64,000 nt of DNA from Linnemannia hyalina. Its lineage: Eukaryota; Mortierellomycota; Mortierellomycetes; Mortierellales; Mortierellaceae. The DNA is taken from NCBI GenBank assembly GCA_019671135.1, contig JAHRHY010000015.1, positions 310,001-374,000 of the forward strand. The letters are read 5' to 3'. The notes beneath the pieces are model-generated. The model saw only the letters and a list, made by a program, of their open reading frames with translations. It had not been told where the DNA came from and searched no databases. The position numbers were made by a program, and so were the translations under genes. Positions 23,001 through 35,087 of the stretch are shown here, one piece after another. Each line of letters begins with the position of its first letter. Positions within the stretch are counted from its first letter, which is position 1.

Positions 23001-24550
23001 GCTATGAGGACGAGTAGAGGAGTGAATGAGGTTGGGTTAGGTGAGGGCTCACAGCCATTCAGCGCAGCACACCATGAATGTTGTGTTGGAGCTTACAGTT
23101 CCGGACAAACTCCTCGTAGAGAGAGGTCTCACGGACAATCCTGTCGAGAATTTCCTTGATCCGCTTTTGCCGTTGAGTCTCGCCAGAAATGACAATGCCG
23201 CCGTCCTTTTTGGATTGCTGAGGAGCGTCCGCCAGTGGTCCTCCTTGTAAATGCATGTGAAGCTCCTCCGATATTTTGTAGATGTCTGCAAGGACGGCCT
23301 TGATAGTGGTCTCTGGGGTATTTAGCAAGTCGAGTTCCGGGATCCGAAGTTCAAGGAACTGCTGCTCTAATGATGTAATTGACTGAAGACCATTGACTGT
23401 TACCCAATGAGAGAAAGTTAGACCTGGAGAACTCTTGGCACATAAATTCACAAGGAAATCACAACACATACTGTATGTTCTTACCAAGCCGCGTGTTGGA
23501 GCCTTTCAAGATGATGGGAGCATTGGATCTAGGCAGGGATATTCAACAAAGTAGCAAGGGTTAGGATTAGAGCCTGTATCATGAGATAGCCTTTTGCTTT
23601 CGACTGTTGGACCCCAACGCAACTTACGGTGCTTCTTTCCCGTTTTTATAAGTACCGTTTCCGCGCGCCTTGACGCGAGAAGTTTGGTTGATCATGTCCA
23701 TTCTGGTTGCGTTGCTCAGCAATGTCTGGTTACGGTGATTGAAACGCGCGAGTCGCTGTTCGTGGCGTTGGATAATGCCTTGGTGATGTTGCTTGGTTTG
23801 AAAGGCGTCCTTGGGTGGGTCGCTTCGCCGGATGAATGAAAGGTTGGCGAGGTAGTTGGAGCCAAGGGTGGGGTGTTCAAGTGCAGAGTCTACGTCGAGG
23901 GATGATGACGAGTCGAGAATGGTCTTTAAACTGGACGGACTATCTAGAAACTGTATAGTGTTGCGGGGTTGATTATGACCGCGTCGAGCTGAGGATGACG
24001 CGACGCTGCTTGCACGCGTGAGAGTATTAACAGACGAAGAGGGGCTGGACGAAGCAGAGGATGGTGCTGAGAGGGAGAGGATAGAATGCGATCTGTCCTT
24101 GGTTGGACTTGTCGAAAGAAAGGATGGATTGAAGGAGGATGAACGGGCTAGGGATATGTCAATGGGTGGAGAGTCTAGTTTGTCTGAGCCGACAACGATG
24201 TTGACGGCAACGGGTTTGAGGAGACGGACGTCGGTCGAGTTTCTGGGCGTGCTGCTGTTGCTGCTCTTGGCGGTGTCGGAGAGAGTGCTTTGAGGTGTCC
24301 TGCTTCTGGAATGGGCTTGATCGACCTTGTTGAAACTGAAGCCGGGGTCCAAGTCCAGGTCGAGGTCAAGGTCGAGGTCGATGGGACGAGAAGAAGTTGT
24401 AGTGGTGGTGGTAGAAGAGTTCCTGCTGGAGAGGATCAGACCTTGGTAGCGTTCTTCGTCAGAGGAGTCTGGTTCGAGAATCTCTTTGAGCAGTGCTTCG
24501 TACTCGTCTTGGGTCGATGTCGGCGAATGCTTTGACCCGAGAGTGTTCAT
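17086..24550 (-). CDS. VPS8: VPS8, CORVET complex subunit (endosomal tethering)
   Basis: Nine exons: 24550-23628, 23528-23485, 23396-23097, 23001-22145, 22037-21807, 21712-21559, 21471-21236, 21145-20909, 20817-17086; 2237 residues, all in phase. VPS8 is a core subunit of CORVET, the Rab5/Vps21 effector that tethers early endosomes on the way to the vacuole. The first ~420 residues are Ser-rich and disordered. A WD40-like beta-propeller follows, with V-G-T-S-R-G-S-I-L-V-Y and V-A-G-H-S-L-G-S-V-I-V-W-N. The large last exon is an alpha-solenoid and ends with a RING-like zinc finger from about residue 1980: C-E-I-C-G-G, then C-G-H-G-Y-H-R-Q-C-L-E, then C-A-V-C. A Pro/Ser-rich tail follows. It is longer than animal VPS8 (about 1430 residues) because of the disordered ends. 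Intron 5 has a GC donor (see findings). Confidence 0.95.
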
Positions 24551-25849
24551 GGGAATCCTTTTAATTGGGTGTTAAAAAAGGGCCTTGGCACGTTTTACTG
24601 GGACATGGGAAACGGTGACAAGGTGTAAAAAGGAAGGGTTGCTGACTGACTGCACGGTTGATGATTGTTGGGGTAGGAGAGAGAGAAAGAGAGAAGGTGG
24701 TGATGAAGGTGGAAGAGAGAAGAGAGAGAGAGAGTGAGTGGAGAAAGATTAGATGGAGAAAGAGTCGACAACAGACGAAGGATGGGCGGGAAGAGAGAGG
24801 AAGCTGAAGGACAAGAGAGGTGAAAGAAAAAAAAAGATGTCGAAGGGTGTGCGTGAGACGGTGGTGTCGATTCCCCTTTGGACTGCCTTTTCGAGCATTC
24901 AAAAGGAGGAACGAACAAATGCCCCTCGCTTCCCGCGTGTGCGTCCTTCTACAACTCCAAGGGAAATGGCCCCACTTGCTCTACTTGTCCATGTACACAT
25001 GCACATACGGTGGTCACTGTGGTTCGTCCTCCTCTTCCTCCAATGCATTCGTTCGAGGGACTGACTGAGTGAAATATCGCCAGCATTACTGCACTTGTGG
25101 GATGGAATGAAAGGCTTTCTTGTTGAGTCGACTTGCCACCAAATTATTATCACCTTGCAATTGATCATTGTACCTTTGGTTAATAGTTCTAGGACGCAAG
25201 TTTAAAGAGACACTTTGAAGATAGAAGCTCTGCTTCTATTCCTGAATATTAAATGTCAACTGCAAGCAAGCAAGTAGGTCGACAAAGAGAGAGATGAAAG
25301 TGAGTGAGCTGTTCAATTAAAGCCATTGCAACGTAGTCATTTGTTGTTTTATTTCAACCCCTGTGTGTATCCACTTGCATGCATCTCCCTCTCTCCCGCC
25401 CTTCGTCTCTTTGCAAGGGGGGAGTAAGGCAAACGATTCCCTCTTTTCAGACCCGTGACATTGGCGTTTGGCACTATGGCAGCAATGCACCTTGTGTGAT
25501 GGATCCTCTCTCTACCTTCGTCGATGATGTGTTTTATGGCGTTTCTTCTTCTTATTCTTCTTCTTCCCTCGCTTCTTTCTTCGCTGGCTCTGTCCTTTAT
25601 CTTTTATCTATCATAGTCTCATTCCCCGTGCGCACACCGTGTCCCGACCAGAGACAAATTTTTTGTCCGTCGACTTTCGAAACTTTGACCCGCCTTATAT
25701 ATCCTTCGAGTCCTGACTGCGTCCTTCATTCTCCTTCTCTTCACTCTTCATAAACTTACCCGCCTTTCCTTCTCTTTTCACACACTCCTTCCTCTTCTTC
25801 ACTTCCTTCAACTCCTCCATACCCTTCCTCAACCCCACCAATCCCAACG
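24551..25849. other. divergent promoter region, VPS8 / F-box-LRR gene
   Basis: 1.3 kb shared upstream region with purine/pyrimidine-rich tracts on the VPS8 side. No coding sequence of note. Confidence 0.5.
25696..25701 (+). promoter_or_regulatory. possible TATA element of the F-box/LRR gene
   Basis: TATATA about 150 bp upstream of the ATG at 25850, followed by a pyrimidine-rich leader. Confidence 0.35.
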
Positions 25850-27264
25850 ATGTCAGCGGACGACTTTATCACTCACTACCAGCCTCCTTCCTTCTTTACC
25901 CTCTTCCCCGACGCTCTCGCCGTCGTTATCCGCCATCTCAAGTTCTCCAACGAAACCCTCGCTATCCTCGCTCTCGTCAACCATGAGGTAACACTCTCAC
26001 GCTCACGCTCTTCGTCTCCCTTGTCGAAAAAACACACAGCAGCGTTGTTACTAACGTACTCCTCTCTCTTCATTCTACACTTCATCCCCTCAAAAAGTGC
26101 TATCTGACAGCAATGCCGGTACTATGGTCAACCCCCCGACTCGACAACAGCCTCGTCTACACACCCCTACAATGTATCCAATCGATCCTCACCTCCATGG
26201 AAATCCGCTCCCTTCGCCCGGAGACCCGCCTCATGATCCACTCCTTCGACCTCTCCCAGGTCCAAGAGACCCTCTATTGCACCCTACCCGACAACTGGCT
26301 CTTCATCATCCTCCAACACGCACCCATGCTCCAAAACCTCTGTCTCTCCGGCAAAACAACCACCTCCCCCTTTGTCCGAAGCCAAGCCTTCCGCAAGCTC
26401 GCCCAAACAAACTTGATCCACACAGAGCTTAAGCATCTCGACCTTAGCGACTGTACCGATATCCGAGAACCCGTCTTGAAATCTATGACGACTCATTTCC
26501 CTAATCTGGTCTCGCTGAACCTCTCCCGGACCTCAGGTGTAACCGACACTGCGCTGGCGTTGATTGTCGATCGCTGTCAGTACCTCGAAACCGTCAACAT
26601 TGCTTACTGTCGCCAGGTGACCGATCTCGGTCTCTTCTCTGTGGCAAAGTTCTGTCGCCGCAACCTGCGCGTGCTCCACCTGACTGGAAACCTCAAGATG
26701 ACCGATGCTTCTTTGCTGGCCGTTGCCAAACACTGTCCGCGCATCGAAAAGCTGTTCCTGGGCGAATGTTCTCGTATCACAGATTCGGCGCTCGAATGGA
26801 TCGCCCGGTCATGCTCAAGTACGTCGCTCAAGGAACTGGAGCTACACCGTTGCGACAAGATCATGTTTGGCCTCCCACTCCTGGAGCTCCTGGCGAATAA
26901 GTGCAACGTCCTCGAACGGTTGACGCTCACCTACAAGCAGATCAACTCGAGACGAGACGATCTCAAGCTGGTCATGGAGGCCTTTCGTGATTTCCACCGT
27001 CTGCAGTCGATCGACATTTATGAGATGCCCGAGCATAGTCCGGCGTTGTTCTTCTGGGACTTGGCATTCCAGGCGAGTCGCGGCAAGCTGAAGGCGATCA
27101 ATCTCTACAGGGGCAGTTTTATGACGGACTACATCCTTGGCAACTACGCGACTGCACCAGAGTATGGCCAGAATATTTCCGACCAGTCTGTGCGAAAGTT
27201 CAACGATATGCGCAACGGAGCCCACAAGGCTACCGTCAACCTTTTTGTCGACGACTTTTACTGA
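25850..27264 (+). CDS. F-box / leucine-rich-repeat protein (AMN1/GRR1-like)
   Basis: Two exons, 25850-25987 and 26098-27264, 434 residues. The N-terminus (about residues 13-50: F-F-T-L-F-P-D-A-L-A-V-V-I then L-A-I-L-A-L-V-N-H-E) is an F-box-like helix set split by the intron. From about residue 150 there are cysteine-containing LRRs with the pattern L-x-L-S-x-C-x-x-I and V-T-D-x-x-L, such as N-I-A-Y-C-R-Q-V-T-D-L-G-L and L-F-L-G-E-C-S-R-I-T-D-S-A-L. This is the AMN1/FBXL arrangement of substrate receptors in SCF ubiquitin ligases. The last 100 residues lack clear repeats. It is unrelated in repeat type to the LRR gene at 8460. The target is unknown. Confidence 0.85.
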
Positions 27265-27451
27265 TTCCTTGTCGATGTTACTAATTCCATGCCGCAATAA
27301 TAAAATACATCATTCATACTTTGAACCAAGTAATGATGTGTTGTTGCTTTAATATTCTAATATGACAAATGTACTTCCCGCTCTTTATGGTTTCCGCTGG
27401 CCTGCCTCCTGATTTAAGCCGCCAGCCCTGAATAGTGTCCATACTGCAAAT

Positions 27452-28465
27452 TTACTTCCGGTTACGGGCGTAGAACTCGTATGCCAAGGCATGCATCTGT
27501 GGTGGGAAGGGACTTGGGATCTCGGTCTTTCCGGGACGGGAGATGGGCGAGCGCAAGAAGCAGGTCGAGCAGGTGTTATAGTTGACCTCGAGGTAGTCGG
27601 GGACGAAGAGGAAGGGCTGGGAGAAGGGCTTGGGGACAAACTCCATGGGTGACTTTGTCACTGCTGCTCCAGCTTCTTCTTCACCCTCTTTTGGTGCAGT
27701 CTTCTTCAAAGTTGAGACGGATGTGGGGTCGACCTGAATGATATCTCCATCTGTGACACGGTGGGAGGGGTAGGGCATCTATTTTTGAGGAATTGGTTCA
27801 ATGGAACGGAGTGCGTTAGAGCCTTGAAGTTATTCTCATTGTCCTGTGTTGTTTTCCGGTACTGATCGCTCCTGAATTGTCGCTTGTTCTGTTTCGAGAA
27901 TGTATGTTCGTGTAGAAACACCGTGCCGTCTTCATTCTCATGCTACAATCTGTGAGGATAGATCGGCCATTCCACTCCTGACGTGTGTTCCTATCGTTCC
28001 CATTATCCAATTGCGACAGTTGATCGGCCTTTCATTGATCCGGCAAAGAAAGAAGAGACTTACAGGCTTGCCATTGACAGTAACCTTGCCGTGTCCAACG
28101 AGCTGACGGGCAGCATAGATGGAGGGGGCAAAGTTGCTCCTGAAGACAATGAAATCCAGACGCCTCTCCATCTCGGCAAAGGTCAACGAAAAGACTGGAG
28201 GATGAGGCTCGACACCTCCGACCTTGGTGTTGGCGGTAGGGAGGCGAGTCTTGAACATGGACTGCCACTGACGCTCTGTGATTTGGTCTCCGTGGTAGGA
28301 GCGGGTGTCCTTCTTGGAGGCCCATTTCTGTTGGTAGAGGGTCTTGTTGGCCACGTTGGGGACACGGGCACGCTGGGTGGTGTTGAAGAGGTTGTACTTG
28401 TTCCAGGACATGCGGAGCATCTGTCTACGGAGCGAGTAGACGGGGATTGTCGAATTGCGGACCAT
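27452..28465 (-). CDS. NAM9: mitochondrial small-subunit ribosomal protein uS4m (NAM9)
   Basis: Two exons, 28465-28064 and 27778-27452, 242 residues. It binds 12S/15S rRNA early in mitochondrial small-subunit assembly. The N-terminal part has the uS4m-like [18 protein letters not shown]. The S4 RNA-binding domain is visible as [14 protein letters not shown] then [16 protein letters not shown]. The intron falls right after G-K-P. The C-terminus [16 protein letters not shown] is characteristic of the fungal family. The upstream frame is open for 76 codons but has no family similarity, so the start at 28465 ([12 protein letters not shown]) is preferred. Confidence 0.93.
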
Positions 28466-29521
28466 CTTTGTTATATATATTCCTGCTTTTGTCGCGTTGT
28501 TTGGTGTTGTATCCTGGACTTTGTTCCTTCGTCCTTGTAGTGAAGGTCGGGTTAAAAGAAGGCGAATGCGGGAAAGGCGTCGAAATGGGTCAACGAAAGG
28601 AGATCTCTCGAAGGTAAACTCAGGGCAGGAGGTTTGGTGGAGCGGGGGAAGGCAGCGAGACTTGCAATTGTGTAAACAACACCTCGCAGTCACACTTTAT
28701 GGAATAGATGGGTTCTATGGCCATGTGCAATTAGATGGGGTCCAAATGACCCGGCATGCCTCAATTGAACGCCAGCAACCTCGCCCGAGCGAGAGCTCAA
28801 AAATAGAACACTCTCTGATAGTTGGCCCATGTTTCTCTTTTCTCCACCACTAGGGAATATGTGCCTGTGGTGTGAAATACACAGAAACCAATAATCAAAC
28901 TATCAAAAATGTGTTTGGATGCCCCGTCCCAAATATGCATCCCGCCCGGTGCATCCTTCTTTCTTCTTTTTTTCTTTTGTGCTGGGCGCAAGAGAGAAGG
29001 AAGAAGAGGAGCAAGAAGAAGAGGCAAAGCCTCTTTCTTGACTTGACCATGACTAATGATAATGTACTCAGACATGGCTTCCCTTGTCAAGCCATCCGGA
29101 TACGAGCAATTAAAACAGACGCCTCTTCGCACTTTTTATCTAGCTTTCACTTTTCTTCTTTCTCCACTTTCTCCTTTCTTTCTTCCTTCCTTTCTTCCTC
29201 TCCGCTACCTTTCTTCACTTACTTTCCTTCTCTCCCTATCAACCTCACCACCATCTCTCTCGTCGCATACCCCGCCAAACTGCGATGCACACAATACTCA
29301 CCTTCACCTGTTAGATTCATTCCCATCCACACCAGCCCTTATCGTTACGTTTCTTTTCTTCACCCCCACTCACCTTGCATCGTTACTCTTTACTTCTCAT
29401 TCCTATTCCTACATCTTGTCACACCAAACAGTGTATCGTCAAACCCTTTTTGTATTTTTACCACCCTCCATCACACTTTAACGACAGCCTCCACTAAGGA
29501 CAATTTAAAGACAACACACAG
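28466..29521. other. divergent promoter region, NAM9 / multicopper oxidase
   Basis: About 1 kb. The laccase side is a long pyrimidine-rich stretch typical of fungal promoters and leaders. No coding sequence of note. Confidence 0.5.
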
Positions 29522-31830
29522 ATGCAGACGACAAGCCCATCGTCGTGGTTCTGCCGGAGCATTGCCATCACTCTCTTCACCCTCCTCACCCTCCTCCTCT
29601 CAACACCCCTTTCCAACTCTCACACCCCAGCCCTAGCTCAAGCAGTGCCGCCCGATTTCTCACCCACTCCCAGGAATCGTATCTTCTTCTGGAAAGTCAC
29701 CTACTCCACCTTGGCCCCCGACGGCGTCACCCGCCCCGTCATCCTCGTCAACGAGAAATACCCCGGTCCGAAAATTGAGGTTAACCGAGGCGACTATGTC
29801 ACAGTTATTGTAGAGAATGCTTTAGACGTCCCTACGTCTTTTCATTGGCATGGTATGACTATGCGGGGGGATCCTTGGTATGATGGCGTTCCGGGGATGA
29901 ACCAGTGTCCTATCCCGGCCGGGACGAATTTCACCTATGCCTTTGGCACCGACGATGTCGTTGGAACGTAAGTCGCTTTTTTCGATGACTATTGTGTGGG
30001 ATGTTAACTGTTATTTTTGGATTCCAGTCTCCTCGGTGCTAAGTGCTTGTCTTTTTAACTGACCATGAACGAGCGAAGGAAAGGAAAGCGAGAGGAAGAG
30101 TAATGTAATGGAGAACGAGAATGAGAAAGAAACGAGGCAGGGGAGAGAAGGAAAAGACTAGGAGGGAGCAAGTGCAACAAAAACAGGTGTTCTCACAGTG
30201 TGTTCGCACTTCAAAATGACTTTTTGAATAAATGCGATCCAGACTCCACCTATGGGCTAATACAGCTGTGAAATACGACTGAGAAAAGGCACTGATATTG
30301 AAATATCTCCTTCATTTCATATCAATAGACATTGGTGGCACGCCCACTTTGAGAACCAATACATCGACGGTTTAGTAGGCGCAATCATCATTCGGGATCC
30401 ACCAGCGACGAACCCCTTCCTTCGTGCATACGACGAGGAACGCAATGTCATCCTGACAGACTGGTACCATCAGGCAACAGGACCTCTTCTCCAGACCTAC
30501 TTGTCGCCGGCCAGCAAAGGCCATGAACCAGTACCCAACAGCGGTCTTATCAATGGCAAAGGAACCTTTGACTGCAAAAATGTCATCCCGGCCGACTTAC
30601 CCTGTAATCAGACCACCGACCGAGCTGTCTTTCATGTCATTCCCAACCGGCGGTATCGTCTCCGGATCATCAATACTGCGTAAGTATCTATTTGATATCG
30701 ATCCCCTACTATGAGTTGCCCTATTGTAGATCGCCACTAATCTGCACCACAAATTAATTAACCCATCGTTTTTTTTCTTGAAACATAGTGCGGCGGCATC
30801 GTTTCTGTTTTCGATTGATGGACATCAACTACTGGTCATTGAGGCGGACGGCACGGATTTGAACCCGTTCATGGTTGACAGCTTACCGATCAACACAGGA
30901 CAGCGCTACTCGGTCATTGTGGTCACCAACCAGGACATTGCCAATTACTGGATGCGTGCCGAGATAGGCATGCATTGTTTGCCTCCTGGACAACATAATC
31001 TGGACCCGATTGTGTTGGGAGAGTTCCGGTATGCGGGCGCTGGCGTAGCAACACCCACCTCTGTCGGACGATGGGTACCGAAACCACCTGTCAAGGGTCA
31101 AGATCCTGAGGAGAACCCTGCGTTTTTGGCTGCCTGCCAGGATCTGGACCTGTTTGCGCTTCATCCCTTGAAAGCAGTACCCATTCTGGAACCCATAACC
31201 AACAACTACCACGTCAAGATGACGTTCAAAAAGAACCCTGAGGACGATATCGTTCGTGGCTACCTGAACGATATTACCTTTGACGGTGATGCATGGAACC
31301 CGACAATTGTGCAGAACCTGAACGAGGCTGCTACGTACACTGTTGGGGAACATGTGATGCGACTCGACCGACGAGATGCGGTCGTTCAGATTATCCTCGA
31401 CAACTCTGAAGGAGGCGAGCACCCGTTCCACTTGCACGGACATACTTTCCAGGTCATTGCTCAAGGAGTAGGTTTCTATGAGGAGGGCAAGACACCCATC
31501 AACTCAATCAACCCACTCCGACGCGATACGGCGACGGTCCCCGAGAATGGGTTCACAGTGATCCGGTTCAAGGTCGATAACCCGGGAGTCTGGTCGCTGC
31601 ATTGTCATATCGAGTGGCATGTCTCTACAGGGTTGGTGATGCAGTTCTTGGAGTTGCCGGACGAGTTGAGAGCGATGGGGATCCCAAAACATGTTGGCAA
31701 GCTCTGTGAGACCCCCGCTCCACGGGGGTTCAAGGCACATACTGGGTTCATGCCTGCCGCTGCCGCCGCTGCAAAGCCTGCCGTTGCTGCGTTTGTTAAC
31801 GGCACTACTACTACTACTTTCAACCATTAG
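29522..31830 (+). CDS. secreted multicopper oxidase (laccase/ferroxidase type)
   Basis: Three exons: 29522-29967, 30329-30679, 30789-31830; 612 residues. A signal peptide covers about the first 40 residues. All four copper motifs are intact: H-W-H-G with D-G-V-P-G-M-N-Q-C-P-I (L1), H-W-W-H-A-H-F (L2), H-P-F-H-L-H-G-H (L3) and L-H-C-H-I-E-W-H (L4). The residue ten after the L4 cysteine is Leu, so the type 1 copper has a non-Met axial position. It oxidises a substrate in one-electron steps and reduces O2 to water. The stretch E-P-V-P-N-S-G-L-I-N-G-K-G resembles the Fet3 ferroxidase group, but there is no C-terminal membrane helix and no iron permease next door, so phenol, pigment or Fe(II) oxidation are all possible. 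The C-terminal tail is Ala- and Thr-rich. Confidence 0.93.
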
Positions 31831-32002
31831 AGCAATGGGTGACTCTATATATATATTTTCATACCATCATCCATTTCATACCACATTCACACACACACCT
31901 TCATTCGTCGCTCCTTTAAAACTGTAGAAACACTAAAGGCCATTCCTTTAAAAATGATTATATATTGCAAAATGTACAAAAACGGAGTGGGGGGAATGAG
32001 GG

Positions 32003-32016
32003 GGGGGGGGGGGGGA
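32003..32016 (+). repeat. poly-G tract in the intergenic region between convergent genes
   Basis: A run of about 14 G close to the IDP stop codon, in the 210-bp gap between the convergent oxidase and isocitrate dehydrogenase genes. Confidence 0.7.
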
Positions 32017-32040
32017 GGAGGGGGAGAAAACGAAACACAC

Positions 32041-33690
32041 TTAGGCGGAACGCTTCTTCTGGAGGTTCTCAGCAAGTCTATCCAAGAACTCGAACGTGTT
32101 CAAGTAATGCTCACGCTTCAAGCCCTTTCCATGAATAATCAAAGCCAAATCCTTGGTCATGTCACCGGCCTCGATGGTATCGATACAAACAGTCTCCAAC
32201 TGAGTCGCAAACTGCTTCAACTCCTCGTTGTTATCGATCTTGGCACGGAACTCAAGTCCACGGGTCCAGGCAAAGATCGACGCAATGGGGTTGGTCGAAG
32301 TCTCACGGCCCTTCTGGTGCTCGCGGTAGTGACGGGTCACAGTTCCGTGGGCGGCCTCGGCCTCGCAGCACTCACCATCGGGGGTCAAGAGGACGGAGGT
32401 CATGAGACCCAAGGATCCATAACCCTGGGCGACAATGTCGGACTGGACATCACCGTCATAGTTCTTGCAGGCCCAGACGAAACCTCCGGAGGACTTGAGC
32501 ATCTGAGCGACCATGTCGTCGATGAGACGGTGCTCGTACCAGATCTTCTTGGCGTCGAACTGCTCCTTGTAGTCACGCTCGAAGATCTCCTGGAAGATAT
32601 CCTTGAAGCGGCCATCGTATTTCTTCAAGATCGTGTTCTTGGTCGACATGTAGAGGGGGTATGACTTCTCCAAAGCCACCTTGAAGCACGAGTGAGCGAA
32701 TCCAATAATCGACTATTTGTTTCATGAAAGGTGTAAGGGAATGGTCAGAAGCTGTTGCTATCTTCTTCAAGTTTGTAAGGTGAGCAAAAGTCCATTCAGT
32801 AGAAAGAGAAAAAAAAGTACCTCGTCGTGGTTGTACATGCCCATGGCAACACCGGGGCCCTCAAAGTCGTAGACGACCAAGTTCTTCTTCTCGGAACCAT
32901 CGGCGGGGGTGAAGACGAGCTCGAGGCGACCGGGTACATCGACAACCAAGTCGGTAGCCTTGTACTGATCACCGAAAGCGTGGCGACCCAAGACAATGGG
33001 CTCGGTCCATCCGGGGACCAATCTAGGGATGTTCTTGCACAGAATGGGCTCACGGAACACGGTGCCTCCCAAAATGTTACGGATTGTTCCCTATTGTCCA
33101 TTGAAAGATTGAAAGGAGTCATAGTTAGTTATCGCCGTTAACCAACTGAAAACCATTATCGGGTACACCTGCCAATGTGTATGGCAATAAAAACAAGAGA
33201 TCTTACGTTGGGGGACTTCCACATCTGCTTGAGCTTGAACTCCTCGACACGGGCCTCATCGGGAGTGATGGTGGCGCACTTGATGCCGACCTTGTACTTC
33301 TTGATGGCCTCGGCAGCATCGATGGTGACTGTTGATTGTTTAGAAAGTGGAAGTGACAGAACGGAAACCTTGTTGCGTTAGGACATTTGCCACGTTCTAA
33401 CCATAGACGATCTTCCCCACAAACACACACTTCTTTTAGAACTCGAAAAGAATAATAAGTTTGGATATCATCCTGAAGCAAGAAAACTAGCTCGCTTGTT
33501 TGGCTTTTGACCCAAAAACTGTTCACATTGAGAGAAAAGAAGACGTGGTAGCAACAAACGTGATAGGATAGGTGTGTGACAAATGAAAGGCTGGCCGATC
33601 GATTCAGGTACAAAATGTGGTGCGAATTGAGGTCCGATCAATGACGCGATCCTCGGTGGGGGCAAACACAAAAAGCGAGCTCTCAGTTTT

Positions 33691-33766
<76 letters not shown>

Positions 33767-35087
33767 CTTGGGTCCATTTTTTTTGAATGGTGCCACTTAA
33801 CAGCCAGTGCCATTTTTTTCTTTTTTCTTTTTTATGTTTGACATGTGCGACATTCAGCAAAAACGCTGATCCGTGGGACGAATGACCCGCAATTTGCGGG
33901 TTATTGACTGAAGATTTCGCGGGGAAGTTGATAGAAAGAGGGGGAAACAAATTGAGCTCCTCCGCAACGTGTCGCCATTCGCCATTCACCATGCCACCAA
34001 ATAATTATCATAAGATCATGAGGGAACGGATGTATGGAGCCAATTGGATGGGGGAGGGGACAGGAGCCAGGTTGGTGGGATTGATTATAAAGGGGGTAAC
34101 GCTTACCCTGGTCGTTGGTCTCGTCACGGTACTCCATGCCGAGGTCGAAGTACTTGATGTCAAGGTCGACATAGGGGAGAATCAACTAACAGATAGATAA
34201 AAAAAAAAGTGGAATAGATGGTGAGTACGTTTGCATGCATAGATCCGCTTTTTTCTTATCTCGTCCTTATTATCTCACAGCACAACCCCACTATCATTGT
34301 CACCAACCCACACGCAATTGCTCTCAATCCTGCAGTCGCTTTTTGGTGGCACACGGCCACGGAATATGCGAGAAGCCGAAAGTAGAAGAACATCAAAAAA
34401 AATCTCAAACAGCCGTAACGACACTAAGGAGGCAACTTTCCCATGCACACACAAGCAATCCTCAGACGAGCGAACATAACGAGGGCCATGGTCTGAACAA
34501 AGGTACAAAAAAGGACCATTGTTCCCATGACTGTATGTTTCGCTTCCTCTTCCCTCTCTTTGCACCCACTTCCTCGTTCCTGACATATATTCCAGAAGTA
34601 AGATCCGCTGTCTAATAAGAAAAAGTAGACAATTGTGATCGGAGCAGCAAAAGATCCCAGGCAGCCGTGACTTGCCAAAAAATGACGCCTCTTTCGTTTC
34701 TTACCTTCTCGCGAATGCCGTCCCAGATGATGCGGGTCATTTCATCGCCCTATAAAAAACACGAATGAAAGAGATGCAGAGACATGAGAACAAGGGTTAG
34801 CTTTCTTGGCCTCTTGTTTCTTTCGCTCACACAATCTGATAGGAGCAAATGCCGTGAGAATTGTATCGTTACCTGCATCTCGACGACAGTTCCTCCTGAA
34901 AACGTATTTCCATATCAAAGGTGATGTGCAAGGCGAGAAGAGTAAAAAAAAAGAGTGAGTTGACTGTTGTGCAGCATGGAGTAGTGTTTCCAAGATGATG
35001 ACAAGAGACGAAAGGAAAAAGAACAAACGAGTTGCGCTGAGGAACGTAGAGGATGAGGAACGTACCGTTGATCTTGGCGGGAGACAT
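32041..35087 (-). CDS. IDP1: NADP-dependent isocitrate dehydrogenase
   Basis: Seven exons: 35087-35066, 34892-34873, 34749-34705, 34185-34107, 33328-33207, 33090-32821, 32712-32041; 409 residues, the normal length of the eukaryotic dimeric enzyme. It converts isocitrate to 2-oxoglutarate and CO2 with NADP+, supplying NADPH, for instance for lipid synthesis. Visible family landmarks are [53 protein letters not shown] and [10 protein letters not shown]. There is no N-terminal presequence, and the C-terminus (K-K-R-S-A) is not a standard peroxisomal signal, so a cytosolic enzyme is likely. The first three exons encode only 29 residues, and introns 3 and 4 are long (519 and 778 nt), unlike the short introns elsewhere. 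Confidence 0.96.
33702..33762 (+). repeat. (CT)30 microsatellite in intron 4 of the isocitrate dehydrogenase gene
   Basis: About 61 bp of uninterrupted CT dinucleotides, preceded by a shorter imperfect CT tract from 33693. On the sense strand of the gene it reads as (GA)n. Confidence 0.95.

Noticed and set aside
31954..32664. 236-codon plus-strand frame opposite isocitrate dehydrogenase
   Set aside because: Antisense shadow of the last exon; the minus strand has all isocitrate dehydrogenase motifs.
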